From NCBI GenBank assembly GCA_032719365.1, contig CM064867.1, forward strand, positions 65,470,136 to 65,534,135: DNA of 64,000 bases, read 5' to 3'. A model generated the notes under the pieces. It saw nothing but the letters and a program-made list of their open reading frames with translations, was not told where the DNA came from and made no database searches. The position numbers and the translations under genes are program-made. The stretch comes from Prinsepia uniflora (Eukaryota; Streptophyta; Magnoliopsida; Rosales; Rosaceae). Below, piece by piece: positions 35,812-49,027 of this stretch (position 1 is its first letter; each line of letters starts with the position of its first letter).

Positions 35812-37400
35812 CATATAGAAATGCCCAATAAAGGGCCCTAAATGGACCCAAAAGGCCTCAAATCATAAAAATAACTCTAGGAGGTTAAAAACATTGGGGT
35901 ATACGGCGTCGTGGGCCGTGGAATGGCCCCAAACGCCATTACGCGCTGGACTGCGATGACATCAACAACCACGTCACCTGCGCGTCGGCGGCACATAGGG
36001 AGACCTTTGGCCTTCCACTGGTGCATGGTGATGTATAGGCATATTTTTTTAGACACGATGATACATTTCAATAGTTCTCAACGTTCTGAATCCAATGATG
36101 TGGTTTTAGGTAGATCAGAGTCCATTTAAGGGTGTTTTTGAGCGTCCAAAATGGTGGTTGTACGTTTAGGACATTGTGTTATCCCGAGAGTTAGGGGTTT
36201 GAATACAAGGCTATTTGTAATATTAGTGACTCTCGATTGTTAGTTTTGACTGGCGATACTACTCCAGTGACTTCGGAGGAACACATAGCTTGAGATTGAG
36301 CTTTACTGGACTTATTGTGAATGGATATTTGTTTTTATAACCATGATGCATACATATTGTATTGTTTTAAATAATTTATGATATTATCTGAATTAAAATA
36401 TTTTGAATAATTATTCTAAATGTTATTACATGTTATCTGCAGATTTATAATTTTAGAATAATTATTCAATTTACCGTTCTAGACACGTGTTTTGCAAATT
36501 ATTGTGGAAACAGTGTTTTAGGCCAAGGCCCCCAGATAAATTTTTTTGAGTTGGATTTTGACTTAATGATTGATTTTAAAGAAAAGCTTTGGCTTTATTG
36601 TTTAAACTATTTTTTATTATTGATTGTCCTCAAGCACATTGTAATCACATTTTCTCGGACTGGTATTATGGAGTGTGTCACCACCAGCTTTTTGGGTTGT
36701 CTGCGCGTAGTACGGATTTTCCCAACTAGGTAGTTCATGACCACAGCTAGCGGGATTATTCCCAGTTGGCCAGCGTAGTTTATGAGCGGCGACTTGGGGT
36801 AGTTGAGGATTAGTTGGTTGTGATTATGGATATATGAGTTCAAGTTTTTCAAGTGGCTTTAAACGAGGTATTTCAAGGAAATATGGGCCAAGGGTATTTT
36901 ATATGCATCTTATACTTCTGCATTGACTGGCCCACGTTTTTCAAATTTGATTATTTTATTTTGGAACCCCGTGTTTCAGCACTTAACTTATGTTGTTTTT
37001 CTTATATGCATGAATGTTTTAGAAACTGGAGGGTGAATATTTTTCTTCCTTTAAATGTGTTATAAATATTTATTTTTAGGTACTCACACTTTGATGGTTT
37101 TACTTACCCTCCACACCATGATGTAGGAGCGGGGGCATACTGTGGGCAGAGGTTTACTTCTGATTTACTGTGCACCCTTGATCCTCAGAGTAAGATCCTT
37201 GTGTTTATTATTGTTCACATTTTATTTTCCTAGTTGCTCTGTTACTATTTGGACCTTATAAGACTTTTTTTGCATTGAATTTAACTATAGGATTTTAAGT
37301 GAACCATCCCTTTTCTAATACGTGATAGGGGTAGTTTTGGATTTTCGACTGGTTTGTTAGACGAAAGCAAGATCCTTCACGGTTTTTTTTACGGATTTTA
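35812..37400. other. Unassigned sequence, possibly an old plus-strand LTR
   Basis: The first 75 bases still match relic I2. The rest holds no coding frame above 81 codons. A run of TTATGG-like and ACTCACACTTT/TACCCTCC motifs resembles the 3' parts of plus-strand LTRs here, but I found no termini. Confidence 0.35.
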
Positions 37401-38160
37401 CGATTTCATGCTCTCTAGCCAAATGGTCCAGGACATAACTACTCCCAAGATCAAGTAGAACCTCTAGACAAATCTTAACCCTGGAAACTCAACTCAAAAT
37501 TGGTGGCAACAGCCGACAAGTCTCTAAGAGAAGCATATGACCAAGCTGTCACTAAAACTTTAACCTCATATCCCAGACCCAGCTTGAGGCCTCGACACTT
37601 GCCAATACCATGTACCACTAATGTCGGTGTAAAATAGGATAAATCCAAGAACCTAGGCTCATACTGAGCAACTGTCTTTTCCCCCTGCGTACAAAAACTG
37701 CAGAACCATACCTTACTAGTGTTACCTTGGGAACGAGGACAAAACTACCTCAAGAGACGCCCCCAGAAAGCCTCCATGAATTGCACGAACGTCCCCACCT
37801 AACAACCTCAGTTTGTGACACTACCGGCCACAAACTTCCTAATCAGAATGTGGCTAAGCGTACCAAAACCTTTGGAGGCATCACATCACATTGAATACTT
37901 GCTCCAACTGAGGAATCCACCCAATCACCTCGTCCGGGTTCCATTGCTAGTAAAAACCGTGGCTTTGACCCTTTAAACTCGCTCAAAATTTGAACCCTCA
38001 GATATCCTACTCTTGTGGATCGCAGTATCTAGTGTTCAACCTAAACAGCCCCAGGTCATGTGTCCAAACCCAATCCTATTTCATGTGTATCCTTAGTACA
38101 CTGCTTGACTCCCATTGCAAAACGACTTGGAGGTACAGTGTCAATGGACAAAACTAGTTA
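37401..38160. pseudogene. Repeat of the 29330 relic segment
   Basis: Bases about 37410-37680 match 29330-29680 in the same orientation with many differences (shared CTCGACACTTGCCAATACCA-like core). It adjoins relic LTR I3. No intact frame. Confidence 0.45.
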
Positions 38161-38893
38161 TAAAACAAGGCATGCATAACTAAATCATAAGTGACCGGAT
38201 TTCAGAATAAAATAATCATATACCATATAACCCAAGAAGAACCATGCAATGCATATATAATACACGCGGGCCACATTCCCTTGAAATGCTCGGTTTAAAA
38301 ACCATATGGGAAGACAAAACCTAGACACCAATGTCATAAATAACATTCAGACCAATCCTCGAGTCCCCCAAGTTATAGCTCATAATCCTAGCTGACCGGC
38401 TAGAATCCATCCCCCAAGCCTAGTTAGTAGAAAAAGCTAACTGGCTGGGAATCTATGCACTATGCATAGCCAGCCCCCAAGATCTGGTAGAGATGCACCC
38501 TAGAATGCTAGTATGGAATAATAGGTATCCTCGTACTACGCCTAGACAACCCCCATGAGCCAATGGAGACACACTCCATTGTGCCAGCTTGGGGAAATAC
38601 TACCCTCAGCAGCTGGTGGAGACACATTTCGTAACGCCAGTTTGGGAAAAATCACAAGGTCACTCGAGAATGGTCAACTGTAGAAAATAGTTTTTTAAAA
38701 CCAAGAAAAATTTTGTTTACATATATCTGTGACTCCACAATAAGTCAAAACATTTAAACCCAACCTAAGCCCAAAACATTGTTTCCAAAAAAAAATGGTG
38801 TCTAGTAAATCATTTTTTTGAAAAATTATTCCAAATTCCAAATTCCCCACTGACCCTATAGGCAAAGTAAACTTGGCTCAACAACCATAACCT

Positions 38894-40298
38894 AGCTCTG
38901 TTAATTGGTTCAAAATAACCGACCAAAAAAATCGCACCGAACTGTAACTGAACCGAAAAATACCGAATCAAAGAAAAATTGGGACCGGTTGGTGAAAACC
39001 AAACCGAACCGAGGCTGAATCGATTCAGTTTTAGTTTTCAATATAATTACATCGGACCAAACCGAATCGAACTGAAAGGATTATAAACCAGACTGAACTA
39101 GACTGAAAAATGTTACTTATATTTTGTGCACCATGGCATCGTTTTGTATGAAACCCTAGATGAACTCTCCCAGTTTCGAACTCTCTCCTCACTTCGAAGT
39201 CTATCCGAACTTCGACAGCCACCTTATCCTCTGTGGATTTCAAATCCATTTGAGAAGAATTGTTTCGTGTTCTCCCCCACCCTTTCTTTGCCCCTCACCT
39301 CTTGTCCTAGCCAGGCTCTATGGCCGTCCACGCGAATCCTCTAATCCAAACTTCAACTTCTCTCTATCTTATTCTCCTTCAACATCATATATTCTTCAAA
39401 TCCTTAGGTAAGATATCTTTCTATTTTTGTAATTTTAGTTATTGATTTTACTTTTTGGGCTCCAATTAGGACTATAGACAGTTCAATAAAATTGAAACTT
39501 CGGGTGTTCTAAAACTTTTGTTTGATTTTAAATTTTGGGTAATCTTTGAGACAACCTCGTATAAGTTTCTAGACATGGCATAGATATATATGTATACATA
39601 TATATGTCTGTATATTTAGTTGTGAAGTTATATTATAAGGTTTTGTGATTTGGATGTGTAGTCGTCGAATTGAACTCCATTACTCCAATGATCCCAAATA
39701 AACACTGACGGTTTGCTTACAATATTTTTCCTGGATTTTGAGCACTTGATATATTTCATGGATGATTATGAGTCTGTGTTTTTCCTCTGGGGCATTGTCG
39801 TCTTTGTTTATTTTCTATTGTTTAATTCCCAATCTTATATGAGTATACCTAGTAATTTATTTCCTTCATTTAGGAAAGCAATATTTTGATGATATAGGAC
39901 TTTAAAGATAAAGTAGTTACAGAACATGGTTTATCAAATTCATTTGAGCACTTTCTGTTCCAGTCTTGATTAATTGTAATGGTCTTCATTTGAACATGGT
40001 TTATCAAATTCATTTGATTATTTGTAATGGACATTGATTGGGCAATATAAATATTGATTATAGAATAAACAAAAACGGTTTTCAGAAAAATCGAATGGGT
40101 TCAATTGAACCGGTTCGCCCCGATTGAACTGAAAATAGTCAATTTTACCCGAAACCAAACCAAACCGAACTGAGCATTTCGGTTCTGATCTTGGTCGGTT
40201 TTATGCGGGAAAACTAAACCTAACTGAAACCGATTTACCAACCAGTTCGGTTTCAGTTTCGGTAAAAAAATCAAACTGAAAAACCGATTAACATGGCT
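38894..40298. mobile_element. TIR element 1, MULE-like, with gene-like cargo
   Basis: Ends AGCTCTGTTAATTGGTT and (inverted) AGCCATGTTAATCGGTT match at 14 of 17 bases. A 10-base duplication with two differences flanks it (accataacct / accatgaccc), in the 9-11 base range of Mutator-like elements. Subterminal regions are rich in CCGAACCGAA/CGGTTCGGTT. The middle (about 39120-39412) looks like a captured 5' gene end: CT-rich leader-like sequence followed by AG|GTAAGATAT and an AT-rich intron-like stretch. No transposase is seen, so it would be non-autonomous. A hAT relationship cannot be excluded. Confidence 0.6.
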
Positions 40299-40911
40299 AC
40301 CATGACCCCAGTCGTAATGCATGGTTGTAACAATAACTCAACCACCGGTAACTACCTTGGAATATATTCATGATTTACCAATAACCCATTGGCTCCATTG
40401 TCTGTGCCAGCGTCCCCAATTGATATCCTGACTCACACTAGAGTCCCGATTCGATACCCCAACTCACCTAGATACCCAATCTCAAATCTCAAATCGTCTA
40501 GAGACCTAATTCGATATCTTGAAAAGTCTAGAGTATCGTCCCTTGGAAAATCCAAACTTGGTGGTAACTTATACTCATTCTGGAGTATGAAAGTGAGTCA
40601 AAACTCATTAACACATGTCCAAACATCCTAATCAAGGAAACACAACGTTCACGAAAATGCACAAAAAAGGGGTCTAAACGAACCCAAAAGTTCTCGAAGC
40701 CAACAAAAATAGCTTCAAGAGGTTGAAAACATTGGAGCAATCGCCACTGGCCCATCATCCCACGTGCCCTACGTGCGAATACACTGCCCATGTGCCGCCA
40801 CACATGCTAACTCAGCGTTGACTTAGGGCTAACATATCCGGACATGGTTAAGATGTAGCGCCCATGTGTTTTTGACATGGCTGCCTTGTGTCATTTACAT
40901 GGCTGCCACGT

Positions 40912-41700
40912 TAAGGCAGTTAATCAGTTAAAAAAAACCGACCAAAAAATCGAACTAAGCCGAAACTGGATCAAAAAATATCAAACTGAAGAAAAATCGG
41001 TACCAATTATTGAAATACGAGCCAAATTAGAGCATAATCAGTTCGATTTTGGTTTTTAGACGTCCATGAATCAGAACGAATCAGACCAGTACAAAGATTG
41101 AATTATTTGGCTAAATAACAGTGTTTTACCCTAAACCCTAGAATATACCTTCAGTCTTCGATGTTCTTTTTCCTCAACGCACATTCGTAGTTTCACACCT
41201 AAACCCTAACCTAGACAACTCTGCCTCGATCTCTCCCTCTCTCTAGCACCTCTGTCTCGATCCCACTCTCTCCCTCACACCTTTGTCTCGATATCTCCAT
41301 CTCCCTCTCCCTCTACCTCGATCCCTCCCTCTCCCTCATGGCTATACCTCGATCTCTCCCTCTCCCTTGACCTCTCCATTTCCCTCGACCTCTCCGTGTC
41401 AATCGAATCTCATCCTCAATCCCTCACCTCACGAGCACTCACTAGGTAAGCTCGCGACCTTCATGCCACAACCTTAATCTCTCCCTCTTCGTATCTATTG
41501 ATCTCCCCCTTTCCCTTGTTCTCTCCATCTCAGATGAAAAATTGGTTAAATCGGTTCAAAATTGAACTGAACTTGTTTAATTAATTTTTAGTTTAAACGA
41601 TTTTGAGGCTGAGAATTGGACCGAACCAAAATCGGTTTCTCAACAAGTTTGATTTTGATTTTGTCCCAAAAAAAATTTAAAAAATCGATTAACAAACCTA
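40912..41700. mobile_element. TIR element 2, related to element 1
   Basis: Same GTTAATC-type inverted ends and the same AACCGACC/TCGGTTT-rich subterminal sequence as element 1. Flanks tgccacgt / tgccacaa suggest an imperfect 8-base duplication. Its interior is mostly a CT-rich minisatellite (41220-41545) preceded by AAACCCTA-rich sequence. No coding capacity. Confidence 0.55.
41220..41545. repeat. CT-rich minisatellite (CCTCGATCTCTCCCTCTC)
   Basis: Imperfect repeats of about 18-30 bases built from CCTCGATCTCTCCCTCTC inside TIR element 2. Confidence 0.8.
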
Positions 41701-43001
41701 TGCCACAACACGCTGACGTGGCCGCCATGTGTCACTGACACGACTACCACGTGGCGTTGGTTCAATGTCACGTCACTACCACATCATCATCATGAAATCA
41801 CTACCATGTAATCATGATGATGTCACACTGACGTCACGTTGGCTGGTTTTTGTTTACGAGAGAAGACGATTGGTGCCATCACGGGCTGCCACCGGTGTCG
41901 CCGTTTGGTATGCCAGTGGCAGAACCCGTCCCCAAAATTCGTGAAAACTGAACTGGTCCTACTCCAATCTGACAATTCCTATCAGACTAGGAATTTCCTA
42001 TCACACTTACTCACATTAGACATTGGGAACAAAATGCACCTCTTGCAGAGTACCACCCACATCCAACCCACTCCCCGATAAGTGATGGCGTTTACTATTT
42101 ACCCACATTTGAACATACTCCTGTTCCTTCCATAAAGCCCTTTCTTCATCCTTACTATCAATTTTGGCCTTATACATACTAGCATTTTGTAACATAACCA
42201 AAAATCGAGATATACGTTGTTCCCATATTTCGTATATTTACATCACCCTACACGACTTATCAATAAGTAATAACTTACGTAACAACTTTATGTATCAATA
42301 ATAATAAACATCTAAGTAAGTATTTGGCTAACCACCTAATTACGTAACTACTATTATGCCTTATTTTCTTATAGATTATTTATTAATACTCTGATGTAAC
42401 CATAAGTATATCCTTAATCTCATTCACAACATACTATTGGTATCATGTGGTCACATGTAGCATCATATGTGTTGCATATCATTATTGTTATCATCTCACT
42501 CACCAAAGGCTATTTACCCAAATTTCTTTTTAGTAATTTATATTGTAAATTTCTAAATTCACCTTATAACCTTTTCCCAATAATTCAACCCTTATTTCAA
42601 CCTTTAGTCCATTCCTCTTTATTTTAATTTCTCCTTTTTCCTTATCACTCTTCCTAAATTTACCATTGATATTAATACCATATTTAATGTATTAATTACC
42701 ACAAATATGCACCAAAATATCCACCTTTTAACTATAACCATATACAACTACTCTTGTAAGGAAACAGTTTATGCACCATAAACATTAATTGGTTTCCATG
42801 TACTTATCATCTCATCTCACATTAATTTTACATAATACACTTATCACCATTATAATATCATCATAGCAAATATTATACAAAACATAGTAAAGTCTACTTT
42901 TAGATACCTTCCAAACATGTTAGATTCAAAGCCAAAATCTGGTTGAATTTCTTTCCTTATTTCCCTCTTGTCACAATTGTAGTTAAAGTTATATGAATAT
43001 C

Positions 43002-44828
43002 TGACTACGCCCAAACTACGCATTAATTTAGACACGTAATTTGAGTATTGTGCAATTTAAACCCTTTTTGTGTAGATGTAGTATTGGTAAATAGGGATCG
43101 TTCTTAACCGGGGAAATTAGGGAACATTAATAATGTGTTAGTGGGAAAGAGTAATGAATAAATGAATAATGAATAAATTAATGAATTAAAGAATTAAAGA
43201 ATTAACAAATTAAAGAATTAAAGAATTAAAGAATTAAAGAATTAATTAATCAAAGAATAATAAACTAAAAGTATTAAAGAATAAAAGAATAAAGAGATGA
43301 AAGAATCAAAGAATAATAAACTAAAAGTATAAAAGAAGAATAAAAGAATAAAAGAATAAAAGAATAAAGAATAAAAAGGATAGAAGAATAAAACAATAAA
43401 AGAATAAAGAATAAAAAAGAATAAAAGAATAAAAGAATTAAAGAATTAAAGAATAAAGAATTGAAAATTGGGGTTTTTGAAAAGAGTTGTAAATATAAAA
43501 ATAAAGAAAACAAGTAAAAATAATTAAATACTTAATTTTACTTCTATTTTAACCTTTGTACTAGTGAACTTTCTTCAAACACATATTTTTACCAACACTC
43601 TAACATCATGCTCATATTAAACCAATCACGAAATCATACCTTAATCATCTCAAATACATGCATACATTTTTCATATTATAAATGCACCGAACAGCGGATT
43701 ATTACTTACAATATGATCCACCTTAAGTAAGTGATTTAATGCGCCGAACAGCGATCAAACATTAAATCTCTTCAACTCTATTCTAAATGCCCCGAACAGC
43801 GGATCAACATTTAGCTTCGAATTGAAGTTTAAGCACTAAAACATATGAAGTAAAAGAAACTCAAAAAGTAAAACACATGGAGATTGCATTCTTACTTACA
43901 AATGTTAGAAAGAAAATACCAACACATATATTGAATTATAAGTAAAACCAATAACAATAACAAGAATTTAAGTAGAGAAGTATGGATTTTCACAAGAATC
44001 ACCGAACAGCGGCAGGAAACTTGTGAAGATGGTAGAAGAAATACGAGGAATTCGGTCTTAAAACTCTTGAATTGCCTTAGAATTACTTGGCCTAGGTATT
44101 TCTTAAGGAAAGCATAAAAATGTGTTTAAGAGATCTCAAAGAAATATCACAAGAACAAAGTAAAGAAGAAATGAAATTAAGAAAAATAAAAATAACATAA
44201 ATTAAGAACAAGAATTAAAAGAAAGCTAATTAATAAGAAAATCTACAAGAAGTTAAAATGGTCCCCAAAAATGTCTCTCAAAAGAGAGAAACAAAAGAAC
44301 TAACTAAGAACTAGAACTAAGAAAAATGAAAGAAATGGAAGAATGAAACTAATTGGGGACTCCCCAAATACATGAAATGACCTCCCTATTTATAGAGGGA
44401 GTGCCACAATTGTTTAATTAAAAGTACAAAATTAAAATATAAAAATAGCAATAAAATAGTACATGAAGAAGTGATGGAAATGATGAGATTGGGTGGGAAA
44501 AGATGCTGATTTTGGGGCAAATATGCTGATTTTGGGAACTATTGGGGGGCTGCTGGATTTTTGGCTTGGGCTGCTGGATTTCAGCAGCTTCCCACCGAAT
44601 TTCCTTGCGATTTTCGGTGGTTTCTCATATTTCGTCCATAATTTCTTCGTTATAATTCCGATCGGGACGATTCTTTCACCAAAATGCTCCAAATTCCAAG
44701 CTTTATTTATTTCTACAAAAATATCACAAAATAAATTAATTTGTCTAATTATTTATTATTTTAATATTAAAAGTCAAGTATAATGGGTATAAAATAATAT
44801 AAAATAACGCTTATTTGAGGACTTATCA
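43002..44828 (-). repeat. 3' LTR of the Athila-type element
   Basis: Sense start TGATAAGTCCTC at 44828. It has an AAAGAATTAAAGAATA-like low-complexity array (43155-43465) and three ccgaacagcg motifs near 43690-43800. An 86-codon and a 96-codon frame are exactly repeated in the other LTR and are not genes. Confidence 0.92.
44386..44395 (-). promoter_or_regulatory. TATA box of the Athila 3' LTR
   Basis: The minus strand reads CTATAAATAG, a canonical plant TATA box about 430 bases into the LTR in sense direction. Confidence 0.7.
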
Positions 44829-44845
44829 AATACCCCCACACTTAA
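44829..44845 (-). other. Polypurine tract of the Athila-type element
   Basis: The minus strand reads TAAGTGTGGGGGTATTT directly before the LTR start TGATAAG, the G-rich PPT typical of Athila/Tat elements. Confidence 0.85.
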
Positions 44846-47800
44846 ACTTTGCTAGTCCCTAGCAAATACTAAAATTAAACTACGAACTCAAACAAGTAAC
44901 CTTTAACTATTTGTCTCAATATTTCATTATTACAATCATGGCATAAAAGATTTTCACTTAAAGCGTTTAAGCATATGGAATTCAAAAGTTAATACTTTGT
45001 AACAAAATGCTTCAACAAGTAAGATAATGAGTAAATATGGTGAAATGGATCTCAACATGAATAAAACAAGTATGAATCGACTCACAAGGATATGCACTCA
45101 TAAGTTCACTCAATTTGTGAGGGTTTGTGTTTGCACTCAAAGTATGTGAGAAATACTCACATAATCGAAATGAAGTACTTTTGCAAAATCTCAAACAAAC
45201 ACCTCAAGATAAAAACAAAACATACTTGCACAAATGATCCAAAACCATAAGCTTACTCAAGTGATTAACTCAACTAATCAAATTTTACCATCTTAAGGAT
45301 CATAAGGTCTTTACGAAGGTTGTAATGGGGCTAAGTTTAGAGGCAAGGAAAATATAGGACAAGTGGTGCTCAATTCGTTCCAAGACTCAATAGACTCCCA
45401 AAACGTATCATAGCTTCCCAACCTTAGTGCAGTGATGTCAGTAATCAATCCTTTCGAACATAGGCCTAATTCCATCATGTTGGGCCTCACAATCATTCTT
45501 TGTGTCGGATTTACAAATGTAAGAGACTTAACTCAAACATTACATAATCAAACCTTATTACCTTGATAAAAACTCAATACCTTTTTTTCTTTTTTTTTTC
45601 TTTTTTTTTTGATGATTTTTTTTTCTCTTTTTTTTATATCAAGGTAATAACATGTGTCAACAATACAACAAAGCTTGAGTCGGTAAATCCAAATAATTCA
45701 CATAAAAGTCTTCCAACATCATTATTTTCTCCTTACACAATCTTTATATCTTCAACCGAGTTCTTGGAACAAGGGTAAAGGATGTCTATACTAAGCTCAA
45801 GTGTTTAGATAATCATGGTGATGAAAGAAAGGCTTAATGTGGGCTCGAAAGGGTTAAAACTAGGGGGGTCGCAACTTGTGCGCACAAAATAGGGAACATG
45901 GATGTTTGAATTTGTGGTGTTAACCCTAATGCCTTAATCATTTCCAAAATCAGAGAGTTTATTGACTTAAAAGCTTTGAAAATCACATAGAATAAGTTCT
46001 AGTACTCTAGAGTTCATTGAAAGCTATGGCAAGCAGTTATGAGGCATATGTATATCAATTTAAACAAAGAACTTATGAATCACTCATCAAAGATGTATAT
46101 AAAGTTCTAAAGCTCACATAAGGTTCATATGATTCATACTTATCTTATTATGCTCGTTTATATACCAATTTACATGCATTATCTTCAAGTTATAACACTT
46201 AATCACAAAATATTAACAAACAAATTCAAGTTGTAGTGATCACCTTTATAGCCATAACATATTCATTTCCGTTCATTTATATCATTGACAAGTTAAATGG
46301 CAACTTAAAACTCATAAAAACACTAAGTTAAAAGATTCAAGAAATTTATTTTTTTTTCATTTTTTTTTTCATTTTTTTTTATTTTTTTATATTTTTTAAT
46401 TAATTTTTTTTTTCATTTTTTTTTTTACTCAAAATTGTAAACCATTCCCCCACACTTAAATTCTACATTGTCCTCAATGTAGGAAAATACGAAGTAATTA
46501 AACATAGAATCAAAGTAAGGAAGATGATTTACGAAAATAATAGGAAAACATTATATAAACAAAATAAAAGAGAGTGAAGGGTAGAAGGATAGCAAATCTG
46601 TATTGATGACTCCTTCACATCTCGGGAACACATTGGGTTGCCTCCCAACAAGCGCTTGAAGTTTAACGTCCATCCAGCCTAGACAGAGATGCAAGTTAGT
46701 TAGTCAGAGATGTACGTTAGTCAAGAATGCAAGTTAGATATGCAAATTGAAGTTAAAGATGCAATTTGAGTTAAAGATGCAATTTGAGTTAAAGATGTAA
46801 ATTAGAGGAAGAGTGCAATGCAAGTTAAACTAAATATGCAAGTTAAGTGAAAATGCAAGTTAAATGAAAGATGAAATGCAAGTTAGAATGAAAGATGCAA
46901 GTTAGTTAAACTAAAGATGCAAGTTAACTTTGTCATGACAAATAATGTAAATTAAGATATAAACAATATTTATATGTCGAGGGAAGTCAAAGATATATAT
47001 GGTTCACATAGCCTCAAAGTTTAAATGGAGGCTTATACGTCCGTGCGGCCCAAGTAAATATCTTGGATTAATTCAACTGTTTGGGCAAGTTCAAAAGTGA
47101 CCAGGTTAGAAAGAATACACATAAGAGGCAGGGCTAATTTCTTAGACCCAAAACCCGTTATAAGTACCGTCTCTTGTCCTAGACATCACCCTCGAAAATT
47201 TCTTACTCCAGAGGAATTAAGATGACTCAAGTGTTAACAATTACTGTGGGTGAGAGTTAATAGAAGAGTCTTCGCCGATTAAAGATTAAAATTTAAACTT
47301 CGAAGCACAAGTGATCTACATATAGCTGAGACTAATGCATGAATGCAATAACTATTTACAAGTATGTTTTTTATGCATAATTTACAAATATAACATGACA
47401 ATTTACGTATGAACAATTTATACAAGTATGAACAATTTATTTACAAGTATGGTTTTATTCACAAGTAATGATATTTACAAAACAATTTCTCATTAACAAA
47501 CTAACATAAGTATAAGATTTATTTAACAATTTAGATTTATACTAACACAAAGTGAAGATAAATGAATATTTTTACGAATAAATGAAGAAAAAGAAATTTT
47601 TTATTTTTTATTAATTAATTTTTTTTTCTGAATTTAAAAATTAAATAAATGAAGAAAAAGAAATTTTTTTAATTTTTAATTTTTTTTTTACGAATTTTAT
47701 GTTTTTTTTAATTACAAATAAAAATAAAAATAAGGAAAAGTGAATATTTACCATAAGCATTTATGAACAATTAAAAAGAATGAACATTATGTACAAGTAT

Positions 47801-48112
47801 GAACAAGAATAATATAACAAGTAAGAAAATTATAAACAAATATAAATGAAAATCTATTATGAACAAGTATGCATGTATACTATGAAATATAAAAGTTATG
47901 AACAAGTATAAAAGGTAACAAGTAACATATATACAACATTTATTTACAAGTATGAATTAACACTAACATAAAGCTAAGATAAGATTTTTTTTATTATTAT
48001 TATTTTCAAATTTTTTATTTATTTCGAATTTTTTTTTAAATTTAAATTTAAATTTTATCAAGACATAACCAAATAAATAATTACTTAAGAATAAAATAAG
48101 TGTAATCAAAAA

Positions 48113-48595
48113 GTTAATGGAATAAAAAGTTTGGAATAAAAAGTTAATGGAATAAAATTAATGGAATAAAAGTTAATGGAATAAAAAGTTAGTGGAATAA
48201 AAAGTTAGTGGAATAAAAAGTTAATGAATAAAATTAATGGAATAAAAGTTAATGGAATAAAAAGTTAGTGGAATAAAAAGTTAGTGGAATAAAAAGTTAA
48301 TGAAATAAATTAATGGAATAAAAGTTAATGGAATAAAAAGTTAGTGGAATAAAAAGTTAATGAATAAAATTAATGGAATAAAAGTTAATGGAATAAAAAG
48401 TTAGTGGAATAAAAAGTTAGTGGAATAAAAAGTTAATGAATAAAATTAATGGAATAAAAGTTAATGGAATAAAAAGTTAGTGGAATAAAAAGTTAATGAA
48501 TAAAATTAATGGAATAAAAGTTAATGGAATAAAAAGTTAGTGGAATAAAAAGTTAGTGGAATAAAAAGTTAATGAAATAAATTTAAAGTTAAAGG
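48113..48595. repeat. Higher-order tandem array, alternating 76/60-base units
   Basis: Built from a 16-base monomer (agtggaataaaaagtt type). The marker tga(a)ataaa.ttaatgg starts at 48225, 48301, 48361, 48437, 48497 and 48573: spacings 76, 60, 76, 60, 76. The difference is one extra 16-base monomer in every other unit. Confidence 0.88.
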
Positions 48596-49004
48596 AATAA
48601 AGAAAAAGTTTATGGAATAAAATTAAAGTTAATGGATTAAAGAAAAAGTTAGAAAGTGTAAAGAAAAAAAAATTAAAAGTAAGGAAAAGTGAATATGTGC
48701 AATATACATTTATGACAAGTATCAATTTTAATATGAACAAGTAAAAGTAAAAGTAAACAAATGAAATTAAATTATGAACAAGTATCAATTTTAATATGAA
48801 CAAATACAAAAAAAAATTATGAACATTTATGAACAAGTATAAATTAGAAATTAAGAATAAGTAAAGTATGAGCATTATAAACAAAAATAATAAGAACAAT
48901 AATAAGATGGATAAATATAATATTAACAAAAGTAAAATTTATAAACAAGTATAATATGCACAATTTATATACATACACTAACAAATTAAAAATGATTTTC
49001 AATT

Positions 49005-49022
49005 TCCCCGGCAACGGCGCCA
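49005..49022 (-). other. Primer binding site, tRNA-Asp type
   Basis: The minus strand reads TGGCGCCGTTGCCGGGGA, exactly complementary to the 3' end of plant tRNA-Asp(GUC) with CCA. This primer is characteristic of Athila elements. It lies five bases inside the 5' LTR. Confidence 0.92.
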
Positions 49023-49027
49023 AAAAT

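Larger units (their letters stand above)
44829..49027 (-). other. Non-coding interior of the Athila-type element
   Basis: AT-rich 4.2 kb between PPT and PBS. It holds poly-T stretches (45592-45636, 46348-46430), conserved CCCCCACACTTAAATTC and TGCCTCCCAACAAGCGCTTG segments (46447, 46635), GATGCAAGTTAG-like repeats (46681-46930), A/T-only tracts (47600-48060) and a tandem array (48113-48595). No retroviral domain is present. Confidence 0.8.

Noticed and set aside
43155..43465. Regularly spaced AAAGAATTAAAG units considered as a CRISPR-like or satellite array
   Set aside because: Short A/T-rich slippage units without unique spacers, present in both LTRs of the Athila element.
44432..44692. 86-codon frame duplicated exactly at 50466-50726
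   Set aside because: Its conservation only reflects the near-identity of the two Athila LTRs.
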